Below are positions 8,779-19,400 of a DNA stretch of 64,000 nt, piece by piece. The notes beneath the pieces were generated by a model. The model was not told the origin of the DNA. It made no database searches and was given only the letters and a program-made list of their open reading frames with translations. Source of the stretch: Prostheceraeus crozeri (Eukaryota > Platyhelminthes > Polycladida > Euryleptidae); NCBI GenBank assembly GCA_907163375.1, contig CAJQUW010003607.1:248001-312000 (forward strand), written 5' to 3'. Positions within the stretch are counted from its first letter, which is position 1. Every line of letters begins with the position of its first letter. The translations under genes and the position numbers were made by a program.

Positions 8779-9239
8779 TGAGTTGGTTGACTGCTGACGA
8801 TATTAAGACTAAAGTGCAGCGTAATGCAGACGAAGCGACGTTGAAAGCTTTCGATAATGTCTATTTACTCGATACCTTACCACCTGCAGTAAATCACTAT
8901 CCCATCTTTATTGTGCTAAACACTAATTCGCAGAATTTAGGCGGTGAGCATTGGAAAGCGATCTTTATTGGAGAAGACCGACGTGGTGAACTATTTGACT
9001 CTCTTGCTCAACCTCCAAATATACCAACACAACAGTGGTTGAGAAAACATACGCGTCAATATCAGCGAAATGAACGCATACTACAACATCCACTTTCATC
9101 AACGTGTGCTGCTTTTGTACTGTACTTCATCTTAAAACGTTTACATGTATCTCGATTTGTATCTGTTATTCAAAACTTTTCATGTAATCCATCCTCTAAT
9201 GAAAAAATGATTTGTAAGTTCTATCATGATTTGAAATAA
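8778..9239 (+). CDS. Adenain-like cysteine protease (C5 family)
   Basis: 153 residues, ATG overlapping the previous stop. The expected adenain order is visible: GGEHW (catalytic His), ELFDS (Asp), then QHPLSSTCAAFVLYF with the catalytic Cys. In adenoviruses and Polintons this enzyme trims capsid proteins during maturation. The CG of many adenain sites is CA here. The frame is intact and ends at an AATAAA site. Confidence 0.85.
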   Translation: MSWLTADDIKTKVQRNADEATLKAFDNVYLLDTLPPAVNHYPIFIVLNTNSQNLGGEHWKAIFIGEDRRGELFDSLAQPPNIPTQQWLRKHTRQYQRNERILQHPLSSTCAAFVLYFILKRLHVSRFVSVIQNFSCNPSSNEKMICKFYHDLK

Positions 9240-9271
9240 AAACATCATGTTGGAAAAATTGTTTTTTTATT
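9235..9271. terminator. Convergent polyadenylation sites between the capsid cluster and the TBP-like gene
   Basis: AATAAA at 9235-9240 on the plus strand overlaps the end of the protease gene. TTTATT at 9266-9271 is an AATAAA on the minus strand, overlapping the stop codon of the TBP-like gene. The gap is only about 25 bp, so the two transcription units end face to face. Confidence 0.75.
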
Positions 9272-9812
9272 TTACAATCCGCTGGGTACGTACATACTCG
9301 ATGAGATAGTCTAGGATCACATTTGCTTGTACATGAGATTTTAATCCAGTAATGATCACTTTACTATTATGAAAGATTGCCACATGTACAGGCAACCAAC
9401 AACTAATGAGAGCTGCAGGAAAAAGTTCGGGTTCATAACACAAATTGTAACTGCTGGTACGAATCTTCAAAAATGATACACTTTCACTCAATTGAGTAGA
9501 GATCACCATATTGTCCACAGTCAGATTCGACATCACACACCTCTCCCTCTTCCATATCCGACGTAGTAGTCTTTGTAGCTCTAAGCGCATTGGCTACGCC
9601 GATGAATGAGAAAGGGCGCCGAGAATCTGTACAGTCCCATTTGGGAAGAGTTGAAGATTCCGTGAATTGTTCATCTTCACCACTAACATTTGAGGTCGGC
9701 CCGGGTAATACTTGCTGTTTGGAAGGTGTTGGTGTAATGTTATGAGATCGATTTTGGTGTAGAGTCTGAAGCGACGGAGAATGTTGACGATGGTGTAGCG
9801 ATGGCGCTTCAT
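9267..9812 (-). pseudogene. TBP-like protein: both lobes of the TATA-binding protein core, one in-frame TAG
   Basis: From the minus-strand ATG at 9812 the frame is 182 codons including the stop, the size of the TBP core (about 180). Lobe 1 shows TIVNI...KIDL, then NSKYYPGRP and LQLFPNGTVQILGA. Lobe 2 shows TVDNMVIS, then YEPELFPAALI and IFHNSKVIITGLKS. These match the paired TBP repeats, including the YEPELFP signature. A TAG at 9594-9596 lies between the lobes, in the same frame. TBP recognises TATA boxes for Pol II, and element A promoters have clear TATA boxes, so control of its own genes is a reasonable inference. It directly follows a PC4-like gene on the same strand. Confidence 0.8.
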
Positions 9813-10134
9813 GATGAAAAAATGAGTAAATTGAGCGATGTACCTTCCTTTTATACTTTTCCCAACTACCTTGATGAAATGTGAAGTTAGTATGGAGTTG
9901 GGAATGATAGAGTTGAATTCGCCGTTTGTTGACGCGCAACCATATGCGATTTCCAATACGTGAATGTCTTTTCATATAGAAGTATTTCAAATCCTTCATG
10001 ATATGATGTAGAGATTGAAAATGACGATGAGATAAAGCAAACTCTCTTCTCACATTTCCAGTTGAATCTTTGAAATAGACGTTTCGATCATGATCCGTTT
10101 CAATACGTTGTAGGGAATCTAATTTCCAACTCAT
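9810..10134 (-). CDS. PC4-like (transcription coactivator p15-like) protein, copy 1
   Basis: The minus-strand ATG is at 10134. About 108 codons match the second copy at 10157-10513 in order: WKLDSLQRIETD, GNVYFKD, a helix with FQSLHHIMKDL, then IWLRV and SWEKYKRKVHRSI. The fold pattern (strands, then 'LT..QF..L..IM.DL') recalls the ssDNA-binding PC4 domain; this is a weak motif-level match. The same frame stays open to 9484, but past 9812 it overlaps the TBP-like gene in another frame and no longer matches copy 2. I therefore end it near the TBP start. Confidence 0.45.
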
Positions 10135-10156
10135 GGTGCGTGGTAGTCATGTCTGA

Positions 10157-10513
10157 TTAAGATTTGCATAGTAGGGCGATAAACTCACGACGAATAAATG
10201 TCATGATGGAGCAATGTATGTATCTTCTATACTTCTCCCAATTGTATTTGCGAAATGAGAAACAGTTTGCGGAATGAGAATGGCAGATTTGAATTTCATT
10301 GTTGCGACGTTGAAGCCAAACTTGATCACCCAAGGAGATGAATCTTAATGTTTCAAAATATTCCAAATCCCTCATGATATCATTGAGGTTAACAAATTGT
10401 CACCATGTTAATGTAATACCTCTTGATGTATGACCATAAGAATTTTTGAAATGCACGTTTCCATCACGATCAACTCTGATATATTGTAGAGAGTCCAAAA
10501 TCCAAGTCTTCAT
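10157..10513 (-). pseudogene. PC4-like protein, copy 2, one in-frame TGA
   Basis: A tandem diverged duplicate of 9810-10134. The ATG is at 10513 and the frame runs to 10157, with a TGA at 10402-10400 where the copy reads LTW-stop-QF. Shared features are W-(I/K)-LDSLQ at the N-terminus, the helical MRDLEYF segment, and NWEKYRRYIHCSI near the C-terminus. It ends with a stop shortly after this block, which supports ending copy 1 at the equivalent point. Confidence 0.5.
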
Positions 10514-10548
10514 GACGCTATGCAAAGCCGCAGACCAGCAATATAAAA

Positions 10549-11945
10549 ATGTCGTTTTATCATATTTTGCTTCGCAATGCGGCTACAAAGAGATTTGCTA
10601 GTAATCGAGCCGCACTCTTTTCTACTCCCATTGATCATGCACAACAGCTAAATGGAAATTGGGAAGTGGGTGTCACTGAACTTGTTTATAGCAACTGTGT
10701 CTATACTTTTGATCATGAGGTGATGACTATTAATATGAGACGCACAGCTGCTTACCAATGTGAAAAGGGCTGCCGAGTATACATTCCACAGTGGCCAAAG
10801 AAAGATCTGTTATCATGTAAAAAGTTTATATATGATTTCTTGAATAAAGCGTGTAAACATATTGTCCAATTTACTCCGCACAATGATGATCATAATTATG
10901 TACATCATGTAGTTGAGAAAGATTGGATTGTTGGTTTAAGTCCAAGTTTAAGAAATGATTTAGGCTACCTCGCTAGCGCCTTAACAAGCTATGATAATTT
11001 TAACGTTAATTACCACATAAGTGGTCATAAACAGTTAATATATCGAGAGGAAGCTTATTATGTAGATCTTATTCCAAAAATGAGAAGACGTTGGTGAAGA
11101 AGATTGTGATTAAGCCAAGAAAGACAAACATGACTCCTGAAACATTATTGAAGAAATTTAATTATCTCCTTCGAGTTGATGGTAAACAAGTGGCAACATT
11201 GACTTATATCAAATCATCTAATCATATTGCAATAAGTAAATTAAATGATGATGATCTAGTATCAGTTTGTTCAAAAGATTTTCATCAGTTCTTACGACAT
11301 CGTTCTGCAGCTGTTCATGGAAAATCTGATATGCAACATTTACCATGTGAAAGGCCACATCAATTTGATACAGAATGGACCGTATCTTTATACAGAAAGT
11401 ATGAAGAGCCTTTAGGTGGTATCTTACATGAAACAAGAGTGTTGATGCCTCGCATTATTACTTCGGTTAAATTGGTTGTAGATTATTTAAATGAAGTGAT
11501 TAATGAGCAACATATTTCATTTTCTGAAAAAGAAGGTGTTTTGTCTCTCACTATAAGTGGAAAAGGTATTGAACTAATTATGGATAAAACTCTAATGGAC
11601 ATTTTGGGTTTTGATCAAAATATCTTTAAAAGTGGTACTGTAACCAAAGCTAGTGCAGACATGTCGCTATCGCGTCGTATTAACTATTTTCAGATATATT
11701 CCAATATTGGTGAAGATGTACGTGTGGGAGATGTTGAAGCTCCATTGCTAGCAATGATACCATACCAGCCAAAAAGCTGCAGTATTTTATCTGAGCATAC
11801 TTTCAAGAAAGTGCATTATACAAAGCTGAAATCAAACTACATCCCACAAATTGATATTGCCATTTATGACGATGCTGGTGCGTTGATTCCTTTTCATAAA
11901 GATGCTGTGACAAGTATCACACTCCATTTCCGAATGAAGAGTTAA
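10549..11945 (+). pseudogene. Penton-like capsid protein, copy 1, frameshifted
   Basis: The ATG at 10549 follows ATATAAAA closely. The first frame (to 11097) has GNWEVGVTELVYSNC, the hallmark WEVG(L/V)-E pattern of the recurrent penton-like protein of Polinton/adintovirus elements. Near 11085-11100 the reading moves to another frame that runs to 11945. That part carries MDKTLMDILGFD, then YFQIYSNIGEDVRVGD, PLLAMIPY and a last strand block with SITLHFRMKS, matching the C-terminal half of the same family. One net frameshift separates the halves. The penton role is inferred from family context. Confidence 0.65.
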
Positions 11946-11982
11946 TCAAACGTATGCTAATATATTTTCCAATGTGAATAAT

Positions 11983-13035
11983 ATGGAAAGTGAAAATAAG
12001 GACTCGTTTCTAATCTACTTGCCCAGTAATGCTTCTATGAATAAATTTCCCAAAAATAAACCATCAGACTATCGAGTAGAATTAAATCGTCCACTACATT
12101 GAGAAGGTGAATGGGAGGTTGGCGTTTCTAGTATTTGCTATGATAGCAATATTCGGAATGCGAATGATTTGGAAGAAATGATATTGACTCCTCGCACCCA
12201 TGATGGAATAACGATGAATAATGCATTCCAGTTCCCATACAATTTAACATCAGATGGAAAGTGGAACTATGAATGGATTCAGATAAAATCAGATTCTTAT
12301 GAACCATTTGGGAATGAGAAAATTATTAACGCATTCAATAGTGGTAATACTTCCATCATGAAGAATAAAAATCAGAGAGCTTATGAGTTTATGAGCTTAT
12401 GAGTTAATGATGAATGGTGGGTGGACATCTATGGTGATCGCATCAAGAAAATTTACCAGTCTTATGAAGAATCTAAAGTTGCTATCAATATAATGCCGCG
12501 TCTATAGCATACAGTTGAAAGCTTCATTCATGTAGTAAATCCTTATATACAACAGAAGTTGAAGCATGTGATGAAAAGTAAATATGATGTAAAGACAGAC
12601 CACATTTCGTTTTCAATTGAAAATCAACGCGTTGTTCTGAAACTGGGTGATGACATTCAATGTCAATTGAGTAAAAATTTGAAAAAACTCTTTGGTTTTT
12701 CAATGCTACAAACTGTATTTACTGCTGCGCATACGATTGGTATAGAAACACCAATGACACTTGATAAACATGAACAGCACCTTTACATTCAAAGTGATTT
12801 GATTCTACCTATTTCTGTTGCTGAGAAAAAAGAATACATTTTACGCGATTTCATTCATGATAAAGACGCTTCATATGGAATAGTCGAGAAGATGTTTGAA
12901 TCTATTTTCTATCATCCCGTCGTCAAACAAACTATACCCTCTATTGCTATCAAAATTACCAATGGTTTACAAGAGTGCATCCATGTGAAAGATACTAAAT
13001 CCCTCGTAACTTTAGTGTTTCGGAAAACAAAGTGA
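11983..13035 (+). pseudogene. Penton-like capsid protein, copy 2, three in-frame stops
   Basis: One single frame can be followed from the ATG at 11983 to 13035, with stops near 12102 (TGA), 12400 (TGA) and 12505 (TAG) and no frameshift. The N-terminus reads FLIYLPSNASMNKFP and then GEWEVGVSS. The C-terminus has KKLFGFS, HLYIQSDLILP and a final strand block ending LVTLVFRK. It is a diverged paralogue of 10549-11945. Two penton-type genes might have encoded different vertex or spike proteins. Confidence 0.65.
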
Positions 13036-13050
13036 AGTCATTGTGATATG

Positions 13051-13064
13051 TTTATTGAAATAAA
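13051..13064. terminator. Overlapping polyadenylation signals on both strands
   Basis: TTTATT at 13051-13056 (AATAAA on minus) serves the polymerase gene. AATAAA at 13059-13064 serves the penton-like genes. The two units converge here. The remaining 150 bases to the polymerase stop show no gene. Confidence 0.7.
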
Positions 13065-13213
13065 AATATGTATATGAAAAAGTCTTTTCACAGATATAGG
13101 GGGAATGGGCTGACTGTCGGCATATATTCACAAGGAAGAAACGATCTCATGCGATACATAAAACAACCATGTATATCTACAAAAGCAACATCAAAATACT
13201 GAGTTAAAGTTGA

Positions 13214-16200
13214 TTATGTCAATGCATCTCCTGAATGTGGTAGCGTGAGTTTTATTCTTTTGGGTGGAGGTATGTTTGTGTCAGGATGTCCATGTGGAAG
13301 AGATGTGTTATGTCCTATCCAACACCTCTTATCCTCCCATGCTGAAAGTGCTCGTTTCTTGAACGTGTACGTTTTCACAGTATGAACTTGAGATTTTAAG
13401 ATTGTCATATTGACAAACGTTATAGTTTTATTTTTATAGGCCTTCTTATAGGACCGATGTTTCATTTTATGAACAATGGATTTTGATATACCTTTAGCAC
13501 GCTTAATAATATCTGCACATTCTTTTAGTTTCATGGAATACATTTTAGGACGGAGGAGAATCATTTCATCTATTTCCTTTCCTGCTGTTTCATCCTTAAA
13601 ACAACCAAGTTTGGCTTTATTCTGTATGGAATAGAGTGGATGAGTGGGATTGTAGTTAGATGTGTCGAAATATTTTTCTAATGACTTGCCTACTTCATTA
13701 AAATTTAAATCTTTTTGAGTGGTAATTCCTAAAAAGAAACTATCTGTATCACCACCCAGCAAGCGAACCTCTTTTACGAGAGAGCATGGTTTTAATATTT
13801 TGTAGAAGAGTTGATACATTTCAAGCTTGCAATAATCCAAAACGGCTTGCCCAATATAGATGGGTTTGCACAACTCAACTTCTGATTTTATCATTTTAAC
13901 ACCTACAAGATCCTCATCGATGATGTCTCTATCAATGAAAAGAGGTGATAAGGTCAATTTGTGATATTTTTGTTCATCAACGACTAGTTTGTAGTTCATA
14001 CGTTTTCTAACATCCTCCATGGTCTTTCCGAAAAGACTGTTATTCTTATATTTATAAAAATCCTTTTCAAAATTATTTTGGGCGAGTGCACGTTTTTCAC
14101 TGTTACTATCTATGTAGGGTTTGAGGAAGGCTTTCTGTCTAAATTTGATAATGCGGTGAACTGACTTAAGAAGCATGCCCATTTCTAAATAGAATTTTAA
14201 TATGCAGAAGTGTACGAGATAATTTTTCTTATCATATTGGGTGAGTAAAAGTTCGCGGCATGGTTTTTACCTAGGCTGTCCACACTCTGTTAAGTTATTA
14301 TGAAATTGTGGCATGAATGGTGAAAACATATCTTCAGTCACTTCACCAGATTCAGGTGCGAGTGGGAAATCAGCAGTTTTATTTTTAATGCTATTTGGAT
14401 AAATCAAATCCACTTCAAAATAATATCCCCAATCACCTTCATCTGGAATCTTCAGTATGTTTGAAGGGTTGGAGTAATACTCAAGCTCATCTTGATTTAA
14501 CCAACTAAACTCGGAATGAGGTACTGGTTTAGACAGTGAACTGCCATATAAATTATTTTGGTCATAGTACTTTAGGTGGATATAATCATCACCTACTGTT
14601 TCAGATTTTATATGATGTTTATTTACAAATGTGAGACCACCGCGTATTCCGCGCTCAAATATATTATACATTTCCGGGTCTTGTAAGAGATGAATGGTCT
14701 CACCAGTCATTTTAAAGGCTGATTTAAAGGACATGGCTGGTAGACTGACAAAGTGGACAGGATCTAATTTGTCTTCTTCTAATGCCACTCGTCGAAATTC
14801 CTGAAAGACATCAGCCAGCAAAATGACATCTAATTCTAAGTAAGCGATCATATAATCGCCAAACGTTTTACAATCAAATTTTAACCATGCCTCTTGAGCA
14901 TGTTCATAATCTTCTACTGGACAATCTTGACCCGTCAAATGGTTTTGGAATTTGTCAATGGAAGGAAGGGTTGTTTCATTTAGTTTAGACATTGAGCTAA
15001 AATACGCATAAGGAAATACTCCTTTGCGAGTGATTATTTCATCCGTTAAGTTTGGATAGTGTTTCTTCAAAGTTTGACTATGGGGAAGAAACTTGAGATT
15101 ACGAACGAGAGAAGCTAGTGACGCTGACATGCATTGGAATGAATCTAAAAATTTTATTTCGAAGAAGACTGTCTTATTTTCTTTAGTTTTATCTACTGGT
15201 GCTTTCGCTGTCATTGCCATGAATTTTTCTCTCGTTTGCGCTATTACATTAAACTGCCACGATTTCATCTGGCTCAACCCTCCTTTTATGAGCATATGAC
15301 TGTCATAGCCCTTAAAGTTATGAAAAATGACGGGTAGTACACGACGTCTCAACCTAAGTGCAAAGTTACATTTGGAGCAGAGTGCGTTTCTAAATTTACC
15401 AGTGACGTGATCATGATCACGCACTTTCTTAATTTTATCGTCATCAAACGTTTTATGACATTTAGGGCACGATGTGCAACCTTCAAGTTTTTGTTTGTCT
15501 TCATCTGACATATGTAGTGACTTACGCTGCAATTGGGAATCATATGATTGTTGAAATTTGGTAGCTCTATCGAGAAATTCTAGAAATTTTAAATGCAATC
15601 TTCACCTTGCCAAGTATGCATTTTGTTTTGTCTATTCCTAAAGTGGTCATGCCATACTTCATAGCAGGATATGGCTGCTGGCTTGTGGATGATATCATCA
15701 ATGTAGCATTCTATGTCTGCGTAAATGACACGCAGGGGACTTAATTCGTCACCATTATCCCTATGTGAAAATATTTTATCTTTGGGCATGCGTTCCATTT
15801 GTAATTTACCTCGCTTGCACCATTCATAGTGAGTTTCAACTTTATCTTTACTCCAAAAGGAGCGGATGGAGCGGTCGCATACAAAATGTTCACCTCTTCT
15901 AGAGTGCCCTAAGTGTGTGTACAAGCGAGAGATTTTGGGAATACCACAGTAGTGCCATTCCTCGCTATCATCTTGTTTTACTAATAAGAGGTTGACTACA
16001 CGTTCATAACAAGTTGTAGCGGGCACCCTTCAACCCCTTCTCCCACACGTGAACGACAATTTTAATCTTATTATGTTTTTCGAACGTTTCTACATCTTTG
16101 ATTTTCATGTTGTTACTATCACAACCTTCAAAGTCTAGTTCATCCTCCCACTGTCTATAGCTATAGGTATGATTTCGATTCGCGTTGATATCATTATAGT

Positions 16201-17019
16201 GAAGGATAGATAGGACTGCATATTTGAAACACTGTGATTTACAATCGACATTGATGACAGCTTTCTTATTATACAACGTTTTTGGTAGTTTAAATGTGCC
16301 TCGAGCGCATGACTTTCTAATAGGGAAATTTTGAACATGGCTGAGTCCACACCATCAAAAATGAGAGCGCTGTCGTGTTGATTGAATTTATCTACATTTG
16401 ATTTTAAACATTGAATGTGAAAATTTAGCCAAGACTCGCAGTCTACAACTTCGGTTGCGAAAGAGGAAGGAACATGAAACTGTATTCTCTCCGTCACTGG
16501 ACCTGTTTGAAAATCTATCTTAATATATTTTAGTTTGAGGTAGATGAGCGCCTTCATTCTAAAATTGTCTAAATTGTTGAAGAACGCTTCGATAATGTTA
16601 GAATTTTGAAGGAGCCACTCAGGAAAATCTATTATTTGAGTATTGGACTCCATGCAGTAGTCGCGTACTAAATTATTGTGTGAAACCTTAATGAGGGAGA
16701 TGGTAGAGGTACCGTTGGTGTAGTGATCATTTGCATGCGTGTGTTGAAGTCTGTGCGAAGATCGCTGAAAGTGACTATCAAAAGAAAGAGGGCACAAATC
16801 GCAAGGAAAGGAGATGTCATCGTCAGAATCAACTTCACCTCCGGAGATTGACGCCGCTTTGCGTTGACACACACGTTGTCTGATGTGTCGAAGGAGACTG
16901 TGCTTCCTTGTAAACATATGTCCGCAGTCGGCACATTCCCACTCGTTGCCTTGTCGCGAGAGTCCTGAGCTGGAACTCACATCACCTGAAAGAGAAATCA
17001 TTCTATCATCTCTGTTCAA
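13214..17019 (-). pseudogene. Protein-primed family B DNA polymerase with N-terminal zinc fingers, broken
   Basis: Read right to left. Two C2H2-type fingers near 16950-16740 (CADCGHMFTRKH, CDLCPLSF) precede the conserved pre-exonuclease region. Exo I is YADIE (about 15715), Exo II is FHNFKGYD (15325) and Exo III has YLELDV (14845). Motif A is YDQNNLYGS (14560), motif B is NNSLFGKT (14040) and motif C is GGDTDSF (13750). The reading changes frame near 16270, 16020 and 15595 and meets an in-frame TAA at 14267. This is the DNA_pol_B_2 type that replicates Polinton ends by protein priming. Promoter and leader lie at 17167-17357. Confidence 0.9.
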
Positions 17020-17166
17020 GTCTCAGTGTATTGTTACAACCTATTTTGACTCAACAACTCTAAACTTTCCTCGAGAAGGGAGGGCGTTGGTGATGAAGTT
17101 GATGCCTGAAATTGAGGAAGATGCTATTAGCCACACGTTTGAGGGAGATGAGTGAAGAAATTTTCA

Positions 17167-17357
17167 ACTTACCATTTCAACGAAATCGAGTTTAAGGTTG
17201 ATACTTCAACAAGATAGAGACTTCACGAGAGAGCAGTTCACTTGTACGCCAGAGAACACTTCACTTATATGTCACAAAGACAGAGTGAAATGACACGAAT
17301 GTCACTTTACATATATACTTTCGTATTCATCATTCATTGGCTGTTCATTCTGATTGG
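17167..17357 (-). promoter_or_regulatory. Promoter and single-ATG leader exon of the polymerase gene
   Basis: On the minus strand, CCAAT begins at 17357 and 17340, TATATAT begins at 17317, and a TCACTC initiator-like site is at 17288. These have the same 17, 23 and 29 bp spacings as the left promoter. An ATG at 17175-17173 is directly followed by GTAAGT (17172-17167), again as at the left end. The obvious acceptor (CTCTTTCAG, ending at 16986) would put the coding region out of frame, so the gene may have lost phase, or the translated start may be the in-frame ATG just upstream of that acceptor. Confidence 0.65.
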
Positions 17358-17414
17358 TTGCTTGTTGATACTTAAGAATTAGAAAACATTTCAAAGTTAT
17401 TATTCACAGTCAAC

Positions 17415-17861
17415 ATGACAAGCCCTCCGACAACACCAAACACAGAATTCTCTTCCCCATCCTCAACACCAAAGGCGCTCGTTGCACCAAACGCCCCAAC
17501 GAAGGGGAAGGTAGAGAAGGTGTACCGACTGGACAATATCAGAAAGTTGTCATTACCAGCGGACAACGAAGAGAGTGTATGTGAGAAGGAGTGTCCCGAC
17601 TTAACAGGCGTAAGGTGGAAGTATCTCCAGTACGATACTGACGATGTGATGGAGATCACCAGCACAAAATTCCTCCACCAATTATGGGAGTGGTACACCC
17701 CTAACTCCCAGCCACGAACTATGGCGGAGTGGGAGTATATTGACAAAGTGAGGCTCGCAGTGGAAGAACGATTAAAGCAACTGAACTGTTTTTGTTATCT
17801 ATGTGAAGCCAGACTCTGGGACGATATTGACGATGAAGACCTTTTGAAATACATGCCATAA
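17415..17861 (+). CDS. Accessory protein of unknown function
   Basis: 148 residues, intact, divergent from the polymerase promoter. The N-terminal 35 residues are rich in T, S and P. The rest is charged, with C-x2-C (FCYLCEARLW) near the end and an acidic finish. AATAAA overlaps the stop (17860-17865). I recognise no family. An early accessory role is only a guess from its divergent position with the polymerase. Confidence 0.65.
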   Translation: MTSPPTTPNTEFSSPSSTPKALVAPNAPTKGKVEKVYRLDNIRKLSLPADNEESVCEKECPDLTGVRWKYLQYDTDDVMEITSTKFLHQLWEWYTPNSQPRTMAEWEYIDKVRLAVEERLKQLNCFCYLCEARLWDDIDDEDLLKYMP

Positions 17862-18460
17862 TAAATTTTTATTTCGTATTATCTTTGCTTTCATAATGAC
17901 TTACTTGAACGGGGCTTCAGTGGATGATTTAACCATGTATACTTTTTCATTTGGAAATAGTAGCACGCTTAGTCTAACTTGTAAATCTTAAAACATTTCA
18001 TATGGACGATGATGGTAGATGAAATAGTGTCAAATAAAATTAAGATAGCTTACACTTCTGATACAGGGATAGCAATCGACTGCGATCCATGTGTAAAGAG
18101 CTTGTTAGACTACGGAAGAGAGAAGTGTGTTATGTTGCGTGTGGCGCGTGAGTGTCCTCCCATTTCATTTCATTCGTCAATTCCTCTCATTGATAGAGAC
18201 AGGTAGAACTCATGGTTCTCATAACGTATGCAATGGAAAGTTTTAGGCAACCTTCGACAGTTGGCTAAATGTCGCCCTGACGCGAATGCATACTACATTG
18301 AGACAGAGGCAATCACTTGCAAACATGACGCAGAGAGGTTAAACCAGATTGACCATTGCCGAATGTCCCTTGCGGTATACATAGCTACGGGTTTCACCGC
18401 CGCCCTTTACAGGAACGCCCGTCGAAAGGAAGTATTACACCGAACTTCATTTGCAACGTT

Positions 18461-18600
18461 CAAGTTGACTGATAGCAGATTCAACTTAATGATAGTATTC
18501 GCCAGTCCGAAGACTGCCCAGGGCAAACCGCGTGGAGGTTCTATCATGTCTTGCCCCATGGTGGCCCTTAAGAGAGCCGATGGTTCGTTCTCGGGGTGTG
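18461..18600. repeat. 140-bp direct repeat, copy 1
   Basis: Copy of a module also found at 18981-19122 and 19458-19598, nearly identical. It contains a near-palindrome centred on CTGATAGCAG (18469-18478). A plus-strand frame stays open through all three copies (FKLTDSRFNLMIVFASPK). Copy 1 lies inside a longer plus-strand ORF (18228-18641), whose reality is unclear. Confidence 0.85.
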
Positions 18601-18612
18601 AATTTAAGTTGA

Positions 18613-18867
18613 CTATTGGCTGGAATAGTCAATGGGTATGACGGTTAGGTTGTCATAGACCTTATACCGCCTAGCTCGTGCTGGTGCATCTGGCACCTTT
18701 CGGATGCGAGTGGTATTTGGAGTCCACACCCCATCCGTCCAAACGATCTTCTCGATCTTCCCCTTCTTATCATCCTCTTCATCCCACTCGTCGAGGATGA
18801 CGAACTCGGGAATGGTGTTGTCTTCATCGATGAAGACGGGAATGCTGTTGGCAGATGTCGCTTCCAT
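18613..18867 (-). CDS. Small acidic accessory protein with its own TATA promoter
   Basis: 84 residues from the minus-strand ATG at 18867. The N-terminal half is acidic (EWDEEDD) and the C-terminal half basic (ARARRYKVYD). Upstream, TATATAAG at 18915-18908 and a TCATTC initiator-like site at 18887 give a good core promoter. The family is unknown. Direct-repeat copies lie on both sides. Confidence 0.6.
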   Translation of the reverse strand: MEATSANSIPVFIDEDNTIPEFVILDEWDEEDDKKGKIEKIVWTDGVWTPNTTRIRKVPDAPARARRYKVYDNLTVIPIDYSSQ

Positions 18868-18980
18868 CGTGACTTGAAATTGAATGAGAAGCGCTACAAT
18901 CTTCTGGCTTATATAGGGTTTTCAACAATGAATTGCTCAACAGCGAATCAGAATGCTTCAGGGATAGCAATCGACTGCAT

Positions 18981-19122
18981 AACGTTCAAGTTGACTGATA
19001 GCAGATTCAACTTAATGATAGTATTCGCCAGTCCGAAGACTGCCCAGGGCAAACCGCGAGGAAGTTCTATCAAATCTTGCCCCATGGTGGCCCTTAAGAG
19101 AGCCGATGGTTCGTTCTCGGGA
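18981..19122. repeat. 140-bp direct repeat, copy 2
   Basis: Near-identical to copies 1 and 3. It is preceded by CAGGGATAGCAATCGACTGC, a string also seen at 18065 and upstream of copy 1, as if copy 2 were a deletion derivative of the 18000-18640 segment. It lies upstream of the promoter of the 18613-18867 gene. Confidence 0.85.
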
Positions 19123-19133
19123 GTAACGTCATC

Positions 19134-19400
19134 TTACACCCTACCAATTCTGCTGAGAGAGTCTTTGACTCTCTCTTTGGTAGCACTGTCGACTTCCACA
19201 CTAACTGGTACATGGCTAAAAAGTGGAATGTAGCGCCATTCCGTTGGATTGACAGCAGTTGCTGTCATCGGATTGCCAATCCGAGCAAGATTATTATAAA
19301 GTCTGTCTTGCTCCTCTAGCCTGACAAACTCCTCAAATAAATTTCGCGGCCTTAACTACGGTCCGCGAGGAGAGCCGACTTGACTGTTCGGCGTCTGCAT
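19134..19400 (-). pseudogene. Small accessory gene with an in-frame TAG at codon 15
   Basis: ATG at 19400, and the frame is open to 19134 (89 codons including the stop) except for a TAG at codon 15. The remainder reads LFEEFVRLEEQDRLYNNL and then PVSVEVDSATKERVKD. The promoter has TATATAAA at 19439-19432 and repeated TCATTT just downstream. The family is unknown. The stop may be decay like that in other genes of element A. Confidence 0.5.

Noticed and set aside
15093-15299. Plus-strand ORFs within the polymerase region
   Set aside because: Shadows of the minus-strand polymerase coding sequence.
18009-18641. Plus-strand genes at 18009-18206 and 18228-18641
   Set aside because: No good promoter or recognisable protein, and the second overlaps the 140-bp repeat and the end of a better-supported minus-strand gene. 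Kept only as a remark in the repeat entries.
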